36,052 nucleotides of DNA, from positions 1-36,052 of the forward strand of contig JAQGHY010000315.1 of the NCBI GenBank assembly GCA_028291455.1. The letters run 5' to 3'. The position numbers and the translations under genes are program-made. This DNA is from Rubritepida sp. (GTDB lineage: Bacteria > Pseudomonadota > Alphaproteobacteria > Acetobacterales > Acetobacteraceae). The first letter of the stretch is position 1; each line of letters begins with the position of its first letter. Positions 17,577-24,410 of the stretch are shown here, piece by piece. Below the pieces are notes generated by a model. That model worked only from the letters and a program-made list of their open reading frames with translations, did not search any database and was not told where the DNA came from.

Positions 17577-18262
17577 CTCACCCCCCCACTAATCTTCAAT
17601 GGTCCGTGGCCGAGAACCTGACCCCCTACCCCGAGGCGCTGGCGGCGATGGAGACCCGTGTCGCCGCGATCCGCGCTGGCGAGGCCGCCGAATGCGTCTG
17701 GCTGGTGGAGCATCCGCCCAGCTACACCGCCGGAACCAGCGCCAAGCCGGAGGAGCTGATCGACCACCGCTTCCCGCAATATGCCGCCGGGCGCGGTGGG
17801 CAATGGACCTATCACGGCCCCGGTCAGCGCACCGGCTACGTGATGCTGGACCTGCAGAAGCCGCACGGCCCCGTGCCGGCACGCGACATCCGCGCCTATG
17901 TGCGCGCGCTGGAGGAGTGGATGATCCGCGCGCTGGACCGCTTCAACATCCGCGGCGAGCGGCGGGAGGGTCGCGTGGGCATCTGGGTGGTGAAGCCCGG
18001 CGGCGCGGAGTTCAAGATCGGCGCGATCGGCGTGCGGGTGACGCGCTGGGTGAGCTGGCATGGCATCGCGCTGAACGTGGAGCCGGACCTCACGCATTTC
18101 GGCGGCATCGTGCCCTGCGGTATCGCCGAGCATGGCGTGACGAGCCTGCATGATCTCGGCGTGTTGGCCACGATGGAAGAGGCCGACGCGGCGCTGATGG
18201 CCAGTTGGAGCGAGGTGTTCGGGGAGCAGATGACGGCGCTGGACCTCGAAAGCCAAGGCTGA
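17558..18262 (+). CDS. lipB: Lipoyl(octanoyl) transferase LipB
   Basis: 234 residues. It transfers octanoyl groups from acyl-carrier protein to lipoyl domains of 2-oxoacid dehydrogenases and glycine cleavage H protein in the cytoplasm. All family hallmarks are present: [11 protein letters not shown] (80-90), [22 protein letters not shown] with catalytic Lys153, and FGGIVPCGI with catalytic Cys187. The start at 17558 leaves about 13 residues before the first conserved Trp; a GTG at 17606 is a shorter alternative. No strong Shine-Dalgarno is visible. It is transcribed away from tRNA-Leu with only 20 bp between them, so its promoter must lie inside or beyond the tRNA gene. Confidence 0.96.
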   Translation: MILPGSTHPPTNLQWSVAENLTPYPEALAAMETRVAAIRAGEAAECVWLVEHPPSYTAGTSAKPEELIDHRFPQYAAGRGGQWTYHGPGQRTGYVMLDLQKPHGPVPARDIRAYVRALEEWMIRALDRFNIRGERREGRVGIWVVKPGGAEFKIGAIGVRVTRWVSWHGIALNVEPDLTHFGGIVPCGIAEHGVTSLHDLGVLATMEEADAALMASWSEVFGEQMTALDLESQG

Positions 18263-18269
18263 CGCTAAG

Positions 18270-18282
18270 TTGTCTCAGACAA
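18270..18282. promoter_or_regulatory. Palindrome TTGTCT-C-AGACAA upstream of CDF-like gene
   Basis: A perfect 6-bp inverted repeat with a single central base, 7 bp after the lipB stop and about 78 bp before the CDF-like start. The short spacer suits a dimeric repressor operator better than a terminator, and there is no T-tract. A CATAAT that could be a -10 box occurs at 18325-18330. The regulator is unknown. Confidence 0.35.
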
Positions 18283-18359
18283 TAATGCACATTTCACGAC
18301 ACATCTAACCCGTTATTCTTTTTGCATAATCGGAGATACCGAGGCGCTGGAGTAACCGA

Positions 18360-19265
18360 ATGTCGAGTCTATCCCCGTCCCCCGAGGCTTTGCGGGGCGA
18401 GCGCGCGATCCTCACGGGCTGCCTGCTCGACAGTGGCATCTGGGTCATCGTCCTGGTCGCCGCGCTCTGGGGCAATTCGCTGACGCTGATGGGCGAGGTC
18501 ATTCGGGGCGGGCTGCTCATCCTGCTGGAATACGTCCTGCTGGGGATGCTCCGCCGCATCAATCGTGGCGCGATGTCGGACTACGATTACGGGACGAGCA
18601 AGCTCGAACAATTCGCTAATTTCCTGGTGGGCGTCGCCATGATGCTGGGCGCGTTGTGGCTGATGGCGGGCCTCATCCAGCGCGTCGGCGTGCCGCAGCA
18701 GCAATCCACCGCCGGCATGACCTTCGGTGCCGCCTCGGGCCTGCTGAATCTCGCGATCAACATGTCCGTTTTCGCCCTGCTGTGGCGGGCGGGGCGCGGG
18801 GGCACCTCAATCATCGTCAACGGGCAGATCCTGGCGCGGCTGTCCAAGACGATTTCCTCGGCTCTCGTGGCGCTGGCAGTGATCGTCAATGCCATCGCCG
18901 GCCCGGAAGGAATCGGGGCCTGGGCCGATCTGTTCGGGACCGCCGTGGTGGTGGTGGTGATGCTCACCTTCGGCGGACGGATGATCGGCAGCGCCCTGCC
19001 CCATCTGATCGACCGCGCTTTGGGCGAGCGCCAGCAGGCGACGATCAATCGCGTGCTCGCCGGGAACTTCGAGGCCTATGACGAACTGCTGAGCGTGCGG
19101 ACGCGCACCCAGGGCAGCGATGCCTGGATCGAAATCGAGGTCGGCTTCGCGCGTCAGCGGCCCATGGGCGAGGTCACCACCATGGCCGACGCCATCGCAG
19201 CCGAAATCCGCGCCCTGATGCCGGGGGCGCATGTGCTGGTAATCCCACGCGCTGTGCCGGGCTGA
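18360..19265 (+). CDS. Cation diffusion facilitator (CDF)-like membrane protein lacking canonical metal-site residues
   Basis: 301 residues with a CTGGAG ribosome-binding site 7 bp before the ATG. There are six hydrophobic segments and a cytoplasmic alpha/beta C-terminal domain, as in the cation efflux family. YDYGTSKLEQFANF matches the family's YGYGKxE signature. Aligned by eye with YiiP, however, the transport-site ligands Asp45, Asp49, His153 and Asp157 correspond to Arg49, Leu53, Ala159 and Lys163 here, so the four-ligand zinc site is absent. The C-terminal domain also lacks the usual His residues. The fold is convincing, but metal transport should not be assumed; another substrate or a regulatory role is possible. 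It is monocistronic between lipB and a convergent helicase. Confidence 0.8.
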   Translation: MSSLSPSPEALRGERAILTGCLLDSGIWVIVLVAALWGNSLTLMGEVIRGGLLILLEYVLLGMLRRINRGAMSDYDYGTSKLEQFANFLVGVAMMLGALWLMAGLIQRVGVPQQQSTAGMTFGAASGLLNLAINMSVFALLWRAGRGGTSIIVNGQILARLSKTISSALVALAVIVNAIAGPEGIGAWADLFGTAVVVVVMLTFGGRMIGSALPHLIDRALGERQQATINRVLAGNFEAYDELLSVRTRTQGSDAWIEIEVGFARQRPMGEVTTMADAIAAEIRALMPGAHVLVIPRAVPG

Positions 19266-19286
19266 TCCTGGGATCGGCTTTAACGC

Positions 19287-19314
19287 AAAACGGCGGCTGC
19301 TTTCGCAGCCGCCG
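19287..19314 (-). terminator. Strong intrinsic terminator of the DEAD-box helicase gene
   Basis: A perfect 10-bp stem, CGGCGGCTGC (19291-19300) with GCAGCCGCCG (19305-19314), has a 4-nt loop and, read on the minus strand, a following TTTTGCG. It lies 28 bp after the helicase stop. It may also stop + strand transcription from the CDF-like gene, though without a T-run on that side. Confidence 0.85.
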
Positions 19315-19342
19315 CGTATCGCGCGTCGGTAAAGCGTGGAGA

Positions 19343-20713
19343 TTACCGCCCGCGAGCCATGAAGCTGCGGCCAGCGGATCCACCGGGAGCCGCCGGGCGC
19401 TTGCGAGCGCCGTCGTTCATCGGCTTCACGTAGGAACGCTCCTGCGCAGGCCGGCTCGGCTGGCTGCTGCGCTGCTCCTGGCGCTCGCCGCCCTTGCCGC
19501 CGCCGCCACGCTGCTGCTGCGGCTGGCCCTGGCGGCCACGCTGCGGCCGCGTCGGGACGGCACGCTCGTTCAGCGGGATCGTCGGGTTGGAACGCTGGTC
19601 CTCGCTGTCGATCTTCTGGCGCGTCAGCCGCTCGATCGCCCGGAGCAGGCCGATCTCGTCCGGCGCGACCAGCGCGATGGCCTGGCCACCCGCGCCCGCA
19701 CGGGCGGTACGGCCGATGCGGTGGACGTAGGTCTCGGCCACTTCCGGCAGTTCGTGCTGGATGACATGCGTCACGTCCGGCACGTCGATGCCCCGCGCGG
19801 CGATGTCGGTCGCCACCAGGATCGGCGCCTTGCCCGACTTGAATTCGGCCAGCGCACGCTCGCGCTGCGACTGGCCCTTGTTGCCGTGGATGGCATTGGC
19901 GGGAAAGCCGTCCATCTCCAGCGACTTCACGATCTTGTCGGCGCCATGCTTGGTGCGCGAGAAGACCAGAACGCGGCCAACCCCCTCACCGCGCAGGATG
20001 CCGGCCAGCACGCCGCGCTTGGAAGCGCCGTCCAGGATGATGACGCGCTGGTTCACGCGCTCGGCGGTGGTGGCGACGGGCGTCACCTCCACGCGGACCG
20101 GGTCGATCAGCATCTTGGAAGCGAGCTGGGCGATGGCCGAGGGCATGGTCGCGCTGAAGAACATCGTCCGGCGCTCCTTCGGAACGGCGGCGACGATCTT
20201 CGTGATGGCCGGCAGGAAGCCCTGGTCGAGCATCTGGTCGGCCTCATCGAGGACGAGGATCTGCGTGTGGTCCAGCCGCGCATTGCGCGTCTGCATATGG
20301 TCCATCAGGCGGCCGGGCGTGGCCACCAGAATGTCGACGCCGCGCGCCAAAGCGCGCTGCTGCGGGGCATGGCCGACGCCGCCGAAGACGGTGGCGACGG
20401 AGAAGCCCATGTGGCGGCCGTAGCTCTTGAAGCTCTCGGCGATCTGCGAGGCGAGCTCGCGGGTCGGGGAAAGCACCAGCACGCGGCATCCGCCACGTGG
20501 CGGATGGCCGCCGGTAAGCGCCAGCTGATGAAGGATCGGCAGGGCGAAGGCGGCGGTCTTGCCGGTGCCGGTCTGCGCGATGCCGAGGATGTCGCGGCCC
20601 TGCATGGCGGGCGGAATGGCCTGCGCCTGGATCGGCGTCGGGGTGATGTGGCCGGCCTGTTCCAACGCGCTCAACAGGAGCGGGTTCAGGTTCAGTTCTG
20701 CGAAAGTGGTCAT
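19343..20713 (-). CDS. DEAD-box ATP-dependent RNA helicase (RhlE-like)
   Basis: 456 residues from the ATG at 20713; the longer in-frame extension lacks helicase sequence. All core motifs occur in order: Q-motif region (TPTPIQAQAIP), motif I AQTGTGKT, Ia PTRELA, Ib TPGR, II DEAD, III SAT, then in the second RecA domain IV/V VATDIAARGIDVPDV and VI HRIGRTARAG. After about residue 370 the tail is basic and rich in Gly, Gln and Arg (GRQGQPQQQRGGGGKGG), typical of RhlE-type RNA-binding tails. It probably remodels rRNA or mRNA structures, often important in cold. The 5' region up to 20972 is long and gene-free and could hold a structured leader. Confidence 0.93.
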   Translation of the reverse strand: MTTFAELNLNPLLLSALEQAGHITPTPIQAQAIPPAMQGRDILGIAQTGTGKTAAFALPILHQLALTGGHPPRGGCRVLVLSPTRELASQIAESFKSYGRHMGFSVATVFGGVGHAPQQRALARGVDILVATPGRLMDHMQTRNARLDHTQILVLDEADQMLDQGFLPAITKIVAAVPKERRTMFFSATMPSAIAQLASKMLIDPVRVEVTPVATTAERVNQRVIILDGASKRGVLAGILRGEGVGRVLVFSRTKHGADKIVKSLEMDGFPANAIHGNKGQSQRERALAEFKSGKAPILVATDIAARGIDVPDVTHVIQHELPEVAETYVHRIGRTARAGAGGQAIALVAPDEIGLLRAIERLTRQKIDSEDQRSNPTIPLNERAVPTRPQRGRQGQPQQQRGGGGKGGERQEQRSSQPSRPAQERSYVKPMNDGARKRPAAPGGSAGRSFMARGR

Positions 20714-20928
20714 GATAAATCCAGCTGCGCGGCACCGCATCGCGGGCCGCCAGATAAAGGGTTTGGAAACCCCGCGTGGCTGGGTTGTTCCGGGAGAGCG
20801 CATCGAAAGGTCCGGCAGTTCGGCTGCCTGTGATTGCCTCGGCTTGACCGAAGCCCCCGTTTAACGAGGTAGGCGCCGCTCACGCGGCCGGACCCTGGCG
20901 GACATGCGTGCCCGCTTTGATGTGGTGC

Positions 20929-20944
20929 TTATGCTGCATTGCGG
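20929..20944. promoter_or_regulatory. Second PhaR-like motif, between helicase and LysR genes
   Basis: TTATGCTGCATTGCGG shares 13 of its first 14 bases with the motif at 13760. Its core CTGCATTGCGG is one base from the perfect CTGC-N3-GCAG form. It lies about 215 bp upstream of the helicase start and 29 bp from the LysR stop, so any regulated gene would be the helicase. The remainder of 20714-20972 shows no gene; a 6-bp GGGTTT/AAACCC inverted repeat occurs near 20758-20771. Confidence 0.35.
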
Positions 20945-20972
20945 GAAGAAACGCAAGGCCGAATGCGTCCCG

Positions 20973-21872
20973 TCATCCCTCCTCGACCGCGACGTGCCGG
21001 ATCTGGCGGATCAGCGCGCGGGTGGCCGGGGCCGTTTCGCCGCGGCGGAAGGCGGCGACGATATCGGCCAGGATCGGTGCGCCGCGTAGCGGGCGGTAGG
21101 CGACACCGGGCAGGTTGAGGGATTGGCGCAGGCTCTCCGGCACCACGGCGACGCCCATGCCGAGCCCGACGAGCGTGGCGACCGCGATCAAGTCGCGCGC
21201 GCGATGCGCCAGCCGCGGCACGAAGCCGCCGCGCTGCGCGACCGCCAGGGTGTGGTGATGGAAGCTGATCCTCGCCTCCTGGTCGGGGATGATGAAGGCC
21301 TCGCCGGCGAGCATGGCGGCGGCGATGCTTTCCTCGCCGGTCAGGGCATGGCCGGTGGGCAGGGCGATGAGCAGCGCCTCCCGGTGCAGCCGGGCCGTCG
21401 CGATGCCCGGCGGCGCGATCACGGGGGAGCGGACGAAGCAGATATCCAGCCGCCCCTCGGCCAGAGCCTCGATCTGCGGGCCGGATTCCATCTCGTGCAG
21501 GTGCAGTTCCACCTCAGGGTGGTCGCGGCGCCAATCGGCGACGGTCTGCGCCAGAACGCCGGAAAAAGCCGCGCTGCCGGCAAAGCCGATCTCGATGATG
21601 CCGCGCTCGCCCCTCCCCGCCTGGCGCGCCAGGCGGACCGCTCGGTCCACCTGCTCCAACGCCGGGCGCGCCTCATCGAGGAAAAGACGGCCGGCATCGC
21701 TCAGCGCAACCGACCGCTTGGTGCGCAGGAACAGCCGTGCGCCGAGTTCCCGCTCCAGATCCTGGATCTGCTCGGTCAGCGAGGGCGGCGAGATGCCCAG
21801 GCCTTCCGCCGCACGGGCGAAATGCAACGTTTCGGCAACCGCGAGGAAAGCGCGGAGGTGGCGGAATTCCAT
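20973..21872 (-). CDS. LysR-family transcriptional regulator, divergent from MFS transporter
   Basis: 299 residues from the ATG at 21872, with GGAG about 6 bp upstream. MEFRHLRAFLAVAE opens a typical N-terminal winged helix-turn-helix (FARAAEGLGISPPSLTEQIQDLE, LFLRTKRSVALSDAG). A periplasmic-binding-protein-like effector domain follows from about residue 85 (IEIGFAGSAAFSGVL) with conserved LVGLGMGVAVVPES near the end. It is transcribed away from an MFS efflux-type gene. The same arrangement is seen for ynfL-ynfM of enterobacteria, so it most likely controls that transporter in response to an unknown ligand. Confidence 0.93.
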   Translation of the reverse strand: MEFRHLRAFLAVAETLHFARAAEGLGISPPSLTEQIQDLERELGARLFLRTKRSVALSDAGRLFLDEARPALEQVDRAVRLARQAGRGERGIIEIGFAGSAAFSGVLAQTVADWRRDHPEVELHLHEMESGPQIEALAEGRLDICFVRSPVIAPPGIATARLHREALLIALPTGHALTGEESIAAAMLAGEAFIIPDQEARISFHHHTLAVAQRGGFVPRLAHRARDLIAVATLVGLGMGVAVVPESLRQSLNLPGVAYRPLRGAPILADIVAAFRRGETAPATRALIRQIRHVAVEEG

Positions 21873-21901
21873 GGCGGCTCCAGTCCGACAATTCGGCACA
21901 G

Positions 21902-21958
21902 CCTAATTTTATTGCGCTGCAACAGGAATGACTTCGACAGTGATTATGACCTAATTTT
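21902..21958. promoter_or_regulatory. Divergent LysR/MFS control region with direct repeat CCTAATTTT
   Basis: The AT-rich nonamer CCTAATTTT occurs at 21902-21910 and 21950-21958, 48 bp apart, in an otherwise GC-rich 160-bp intergenic region. Between them ATTGCGCTGCAACAG contains TTGC-N3-GCAA and fits the loose T-N11-A pattern of LysR sites. This is the natural place for the regulator's binding sites and both promoters. Confidence 0.4.
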
Positions 21959-22032
21959 CGGCATGCGGTCCTCGCGGCCGCCAAGATTGCCTTGGGAAAC
22001 GGCGTCCAGCACAAACGAGGACCAGTTTTGCC

Positions 22033-23289
22033 ATGAGCACCACGATCGCGGATGGACGGATCGCCTTCCAGGCCGAGGCGGAAGTCCAGACGCCCTACAT
22101 CGAGCGCGGCACCGCCGAATTCCGCCGCACCGCCGTCGCGCTGTTCTGCGCGGGACTCGCGACCTTCACGCTGCTCTACTGCACCCAGCCGCTGCTGCCC
22201 GTGTTCTCGCGCGAGTTCGGCATCGGGGCGGTGGCGTCGAGCCTGTCCATTTCGCTTCCCTCGATCGCGCTGGCCTTCGGCACCCTCATCGCGAGTTCCC
22301 TCTCCGAGACCTTCGGCCGCAAGCCGCTCATGATCGGGGCAGTCTTTGGCTCAGCCGGGCTCACCATGCTCTCCGCCTTCGCACCAAGCTGGGAGTCCTT
22401 CCTGGTGTTGCGCACGCTGCAGGGCCTCGTCCTCGCCGGGCTGCCCGCCGCCGCCATGGCTTACTTGGCCGAGGAAGTGCATCCGCGCTCAATCGGCCTC
22501 TCCATGGGCCTCTATATCAGCGGCAATGCGCTGGGCGGGATGATCGGCCGCGTTGGCACCGGCCTGCTGAGCGACGCCACCTCCTGGCACTTCGCCATCG
22601 CCGTCATGGGCGGGCTGGGCTTGGTCATGGCCCTGATCTTCCTGATGAACCTGCGCCCCTCGCGGCATTTCACGCCGCGGCCTCTGCGGTTCATGGGCCT
22701 CGCGCAGGGGTTCGTCGTGCATCTGCGGGAGCCGGGTCTGCGCATCCTCTTCCTCGAGGGCGCCATGCTCATGGGCGGCTTCGTGACGATCTACAATTAC
22801 ATCAGCTACCGGCTGATGGCGCCGGAGTTCGGTCTGAGCCAGACGGTCGTGGGGCTCATCTTCACCGTCTACCTCGTCGGCATTGTGGCCTCGACCTTCA
22901 TCGGCTCGCTGGCCGACCGGCTCGGGCGGCCGAAGCTGTTCTGGATGACGGTGCTGACCATCATCGCCGGGCTGGGCGTGTCGCTGCATCCCTCGGTGAC
23001 TGGTGCGGTGCTTGGACTGGTGATCATCACGCTCGGCTTCTTCGGCGCGCATTCCATCTGCTGCGCCTGGGTCGGGCGGCGGGCGCTGACGGCCAAGGCA
23101 CAGGCCTCCTCGCTCTACCTGTTCAGCTGCTACGGCGGTTCTGCGATCATCGGCTCGGCCGGCGGATGGCTCTGGACCGATCACGGCTGGCCGGGCGTCA
23201 CGGCGCTGGTGGGCGTCTGCATGCTGATCGCATTGGCAGGCTCGATCTGGCTCTCACGGCAGAAGCCGCTGGCGCCGCCGGTCGCCTGA
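22033..23289 (+). CDS. MFS transporter (YnfM-like)
   Basis: 418 residues with about twelve hydrophobic segments after a 37-residue soluble N-terminus. Between TM2 and TM3 SLSETFGRKPLMI is the MFS loop 2-3 motif, and a second related motif, SLADRLGRPKLFW, occurs in the matching place in the second half. TQPLLPVFSREFGIG near the start is typical of the arabinose-efflux/YnfM branch of drug-type exporters. The substrate is not predictable. A divergent LysR gene 160 bp away is its likely regulator. It ends 5 bp from the convergent acylphosphatase stop. Confidence 0.92.
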   Translation: MSTTIADGRIAFQAEAEVQTPYIERGTAEFRRTAVALFCAGLATFTLLYCTQPLLPVFSREFGIGAVASSLSISLPSIALAFGTLIASSLSETFGRKPLMIGAVFGSAGLTMLSAFAPSWESFLVLRTLQGLVLAGLPAAAMAYLAEEVHPRSIGLSMGLYISGNALGGMIGRVGTGLLSDATSWHFAIAVMGGLGLVMALIFLMNLRPSRHFTPRPLRFMGLAQGFVVHLREPGLRILFLEGAMLMGGFVTIYNYISYRLMAPEFGLSQTVVGLIFTVYLVGIVASTFIGSLADRLGRPKLFWMTVLTIIAGLGVSLHPSVTGAVLGLVIITLGFFGAHSICCAWVGRRALTAKAQASSLYLFSCYGGSAIIGSAGGWLWTDHGWPGVTALVGVCMLIALAGSIWLSRQKPLAPPVA

Positions 23290-23294
23290 GATCT

Positions 23295-23570
23295 CTACGC
23301 CGTAGGCCGGCGGGTGAAGCCGGGCTCCGACGGCACGTCGGCGAATCGCTCGTCGATGCTCTCGACCAGCGCCAGCGGCGGGCCGCGCCGGCAGGCGCTG
23401 AGCACGCTCTGCACGGCATCCAGTTCGCCGGCGAGCAGGGCTTCCACGGTGCCATCCCGTCGGTTCCGCACCCAGCCCCAGATACCGTTGCGCTGCGCCT
23501 CATGGATCAGCCAGTCGCGATAGCCGACCCCCTGCACGCGTCCGGAAATACGGAGCAGGCGAGCGTTCAT
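23295..23570 (-). CDS. acyP: Acylphosphatase
   Basis: 91 residues, standard for this small cytoplasmic enzyme that hydrolyses acyl phosphates such as acetyl or carbamoyl phosphate. ISGRVQGVGYRDW carries the phosphate-binding loop with the catalytic Arg, and GWVRNRRDGTVEALLAG carries the catalytic Asn. Its ATG at 23570 overlaps the stop of the upstream ATP12-type gene as ATGA, so translation is probably coupled. The last residues are less conserved than the core. Confidence 0.95.
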   Translation of the reverse strand: MNARLLRISGRVQGVGYRDWLIHEAQRNGIWGWVRNRRDGTVEALLAGELDAVQSVLSACRRGPPLALVESIDERFADVPSEPGFTRRPTA

Positions 23571-24274
23571 GGCGCGCTCAAGGCCGCCAATCTTGCGGCC
23601 GTAACCAGGTCGGCCGCGACCTTCTCGCGCCGCTCCTCCGTCTCCCAGTCGAGGCCCCACTTCTCCTCCTGAAAGACCTCGTCGACGAGCGCGAGGCGAT
23701 GCGCCTCCGCCGGCTCGAGCGCACCGCGCAACACGGCAAGGCCCAGTACGGCACTGCCCAACGAAGGCACCAGCACGCCCAGCGCGGAGAGCGCCACGGG
23801 CGAAAGCTCCGCGACTGCGTCATGCAGCGCGGCGATCGCCTCGTCGCTCTGGCGGACGGGCATGATGCCGGTGGTGGTTTGCAGCACCGCGCCCAAATCG
23901 CGCGCCGCCCATTCGAGCCAGTCATCCCAGGCAGCATTCTGCCGCTCGGCCAGCGCGGGATCGGTGGCGCGGTAGCAGATCAGATCCGTCTCGGCATACT
24001 TCGCGATGGCGGCAATGGTCGCCTCCGGCTTCGGCGCGATCCGTTCGACGGCGGTACCCGCGAGGCGCGTGAGCGGCACGTCATCCCAGGACATCTCACC
24101 TTCCCGCGCGCCACCCGCGACCTGCCATTCGGCGGCCAGCGCCTCGCCCAACTCGCGCGTGGCGACGCGCAAGGTGCCGCCGCCGGGCAGCCGCATCGGC
24201 TTGCCGTCGAGATGGATGGCGAAGCTCCCGCCCTCGGCCACGCAGGCCGCCTGATCCCAGAAACGCTTCATCAT
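23567..24274 (-). CDS. ATP12 family chaperone (F1-ATPase assembly)
   Basis: 235 residues from the first of two adjacent ATGs (24274, 24271). The sequence begins MMKRFWDQAACVAEGGSF and continues with LDGKPMRLPGG, the standard ATP12 start. It then has ATELICY-like AETDLICYRA, W--W/LEWAARDLG and GIMPVRQ. Homologues in mitochondria chaperone the alpha subunit of F1; alphaproteobacterial copies are thought to do the same, and their presence is characteristic of this class. It is the first gene of a two-gene unit with acylphosphatase. The 136 bp upstream (24275-24410) should contain its promoter. Confidence 0.9.
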   Translation of the reverse strand: MMKRFWDQAACVAEGGSFAIHLDGKPMRLPGGGTLRVATRELGEALAAEWQVAGGAREGEMSWDDVPLTRLAGTAVERIAPKPEATIAAIAKYAETDLICYRATDPALAERQNAAWDDWLEWAARDLGAVLQTTTGIMPVRQSDEAIAALHDAVAELSPVALSALGVLVPSLGSAVLGLAVLRGALEPAEAHRLALVDEVFQEEKWGLDWETEERREKVAADLVTAARLAALSAP

Positions 24275-24410
24275 GAACCTAAACCTGGTGTTCTGCCCTC
24301 GGAGATAGCCGCTCTTGGCGGCCGGTTCCGGAGATAAGCAGGCCACCCAAAAAAGCTAGTGGCAGGGAAATGGAGGTCACCGCATAGCGACGAACCTCAG
24401 ATCCCGGACA

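Noticed and set aside
21123-23672. 849-codon + strand frame across the LysR gene and the MFS gene
   Set aside because: It is antisense to LysR and out of frame with the MFS gene, both of which have full family motifs.
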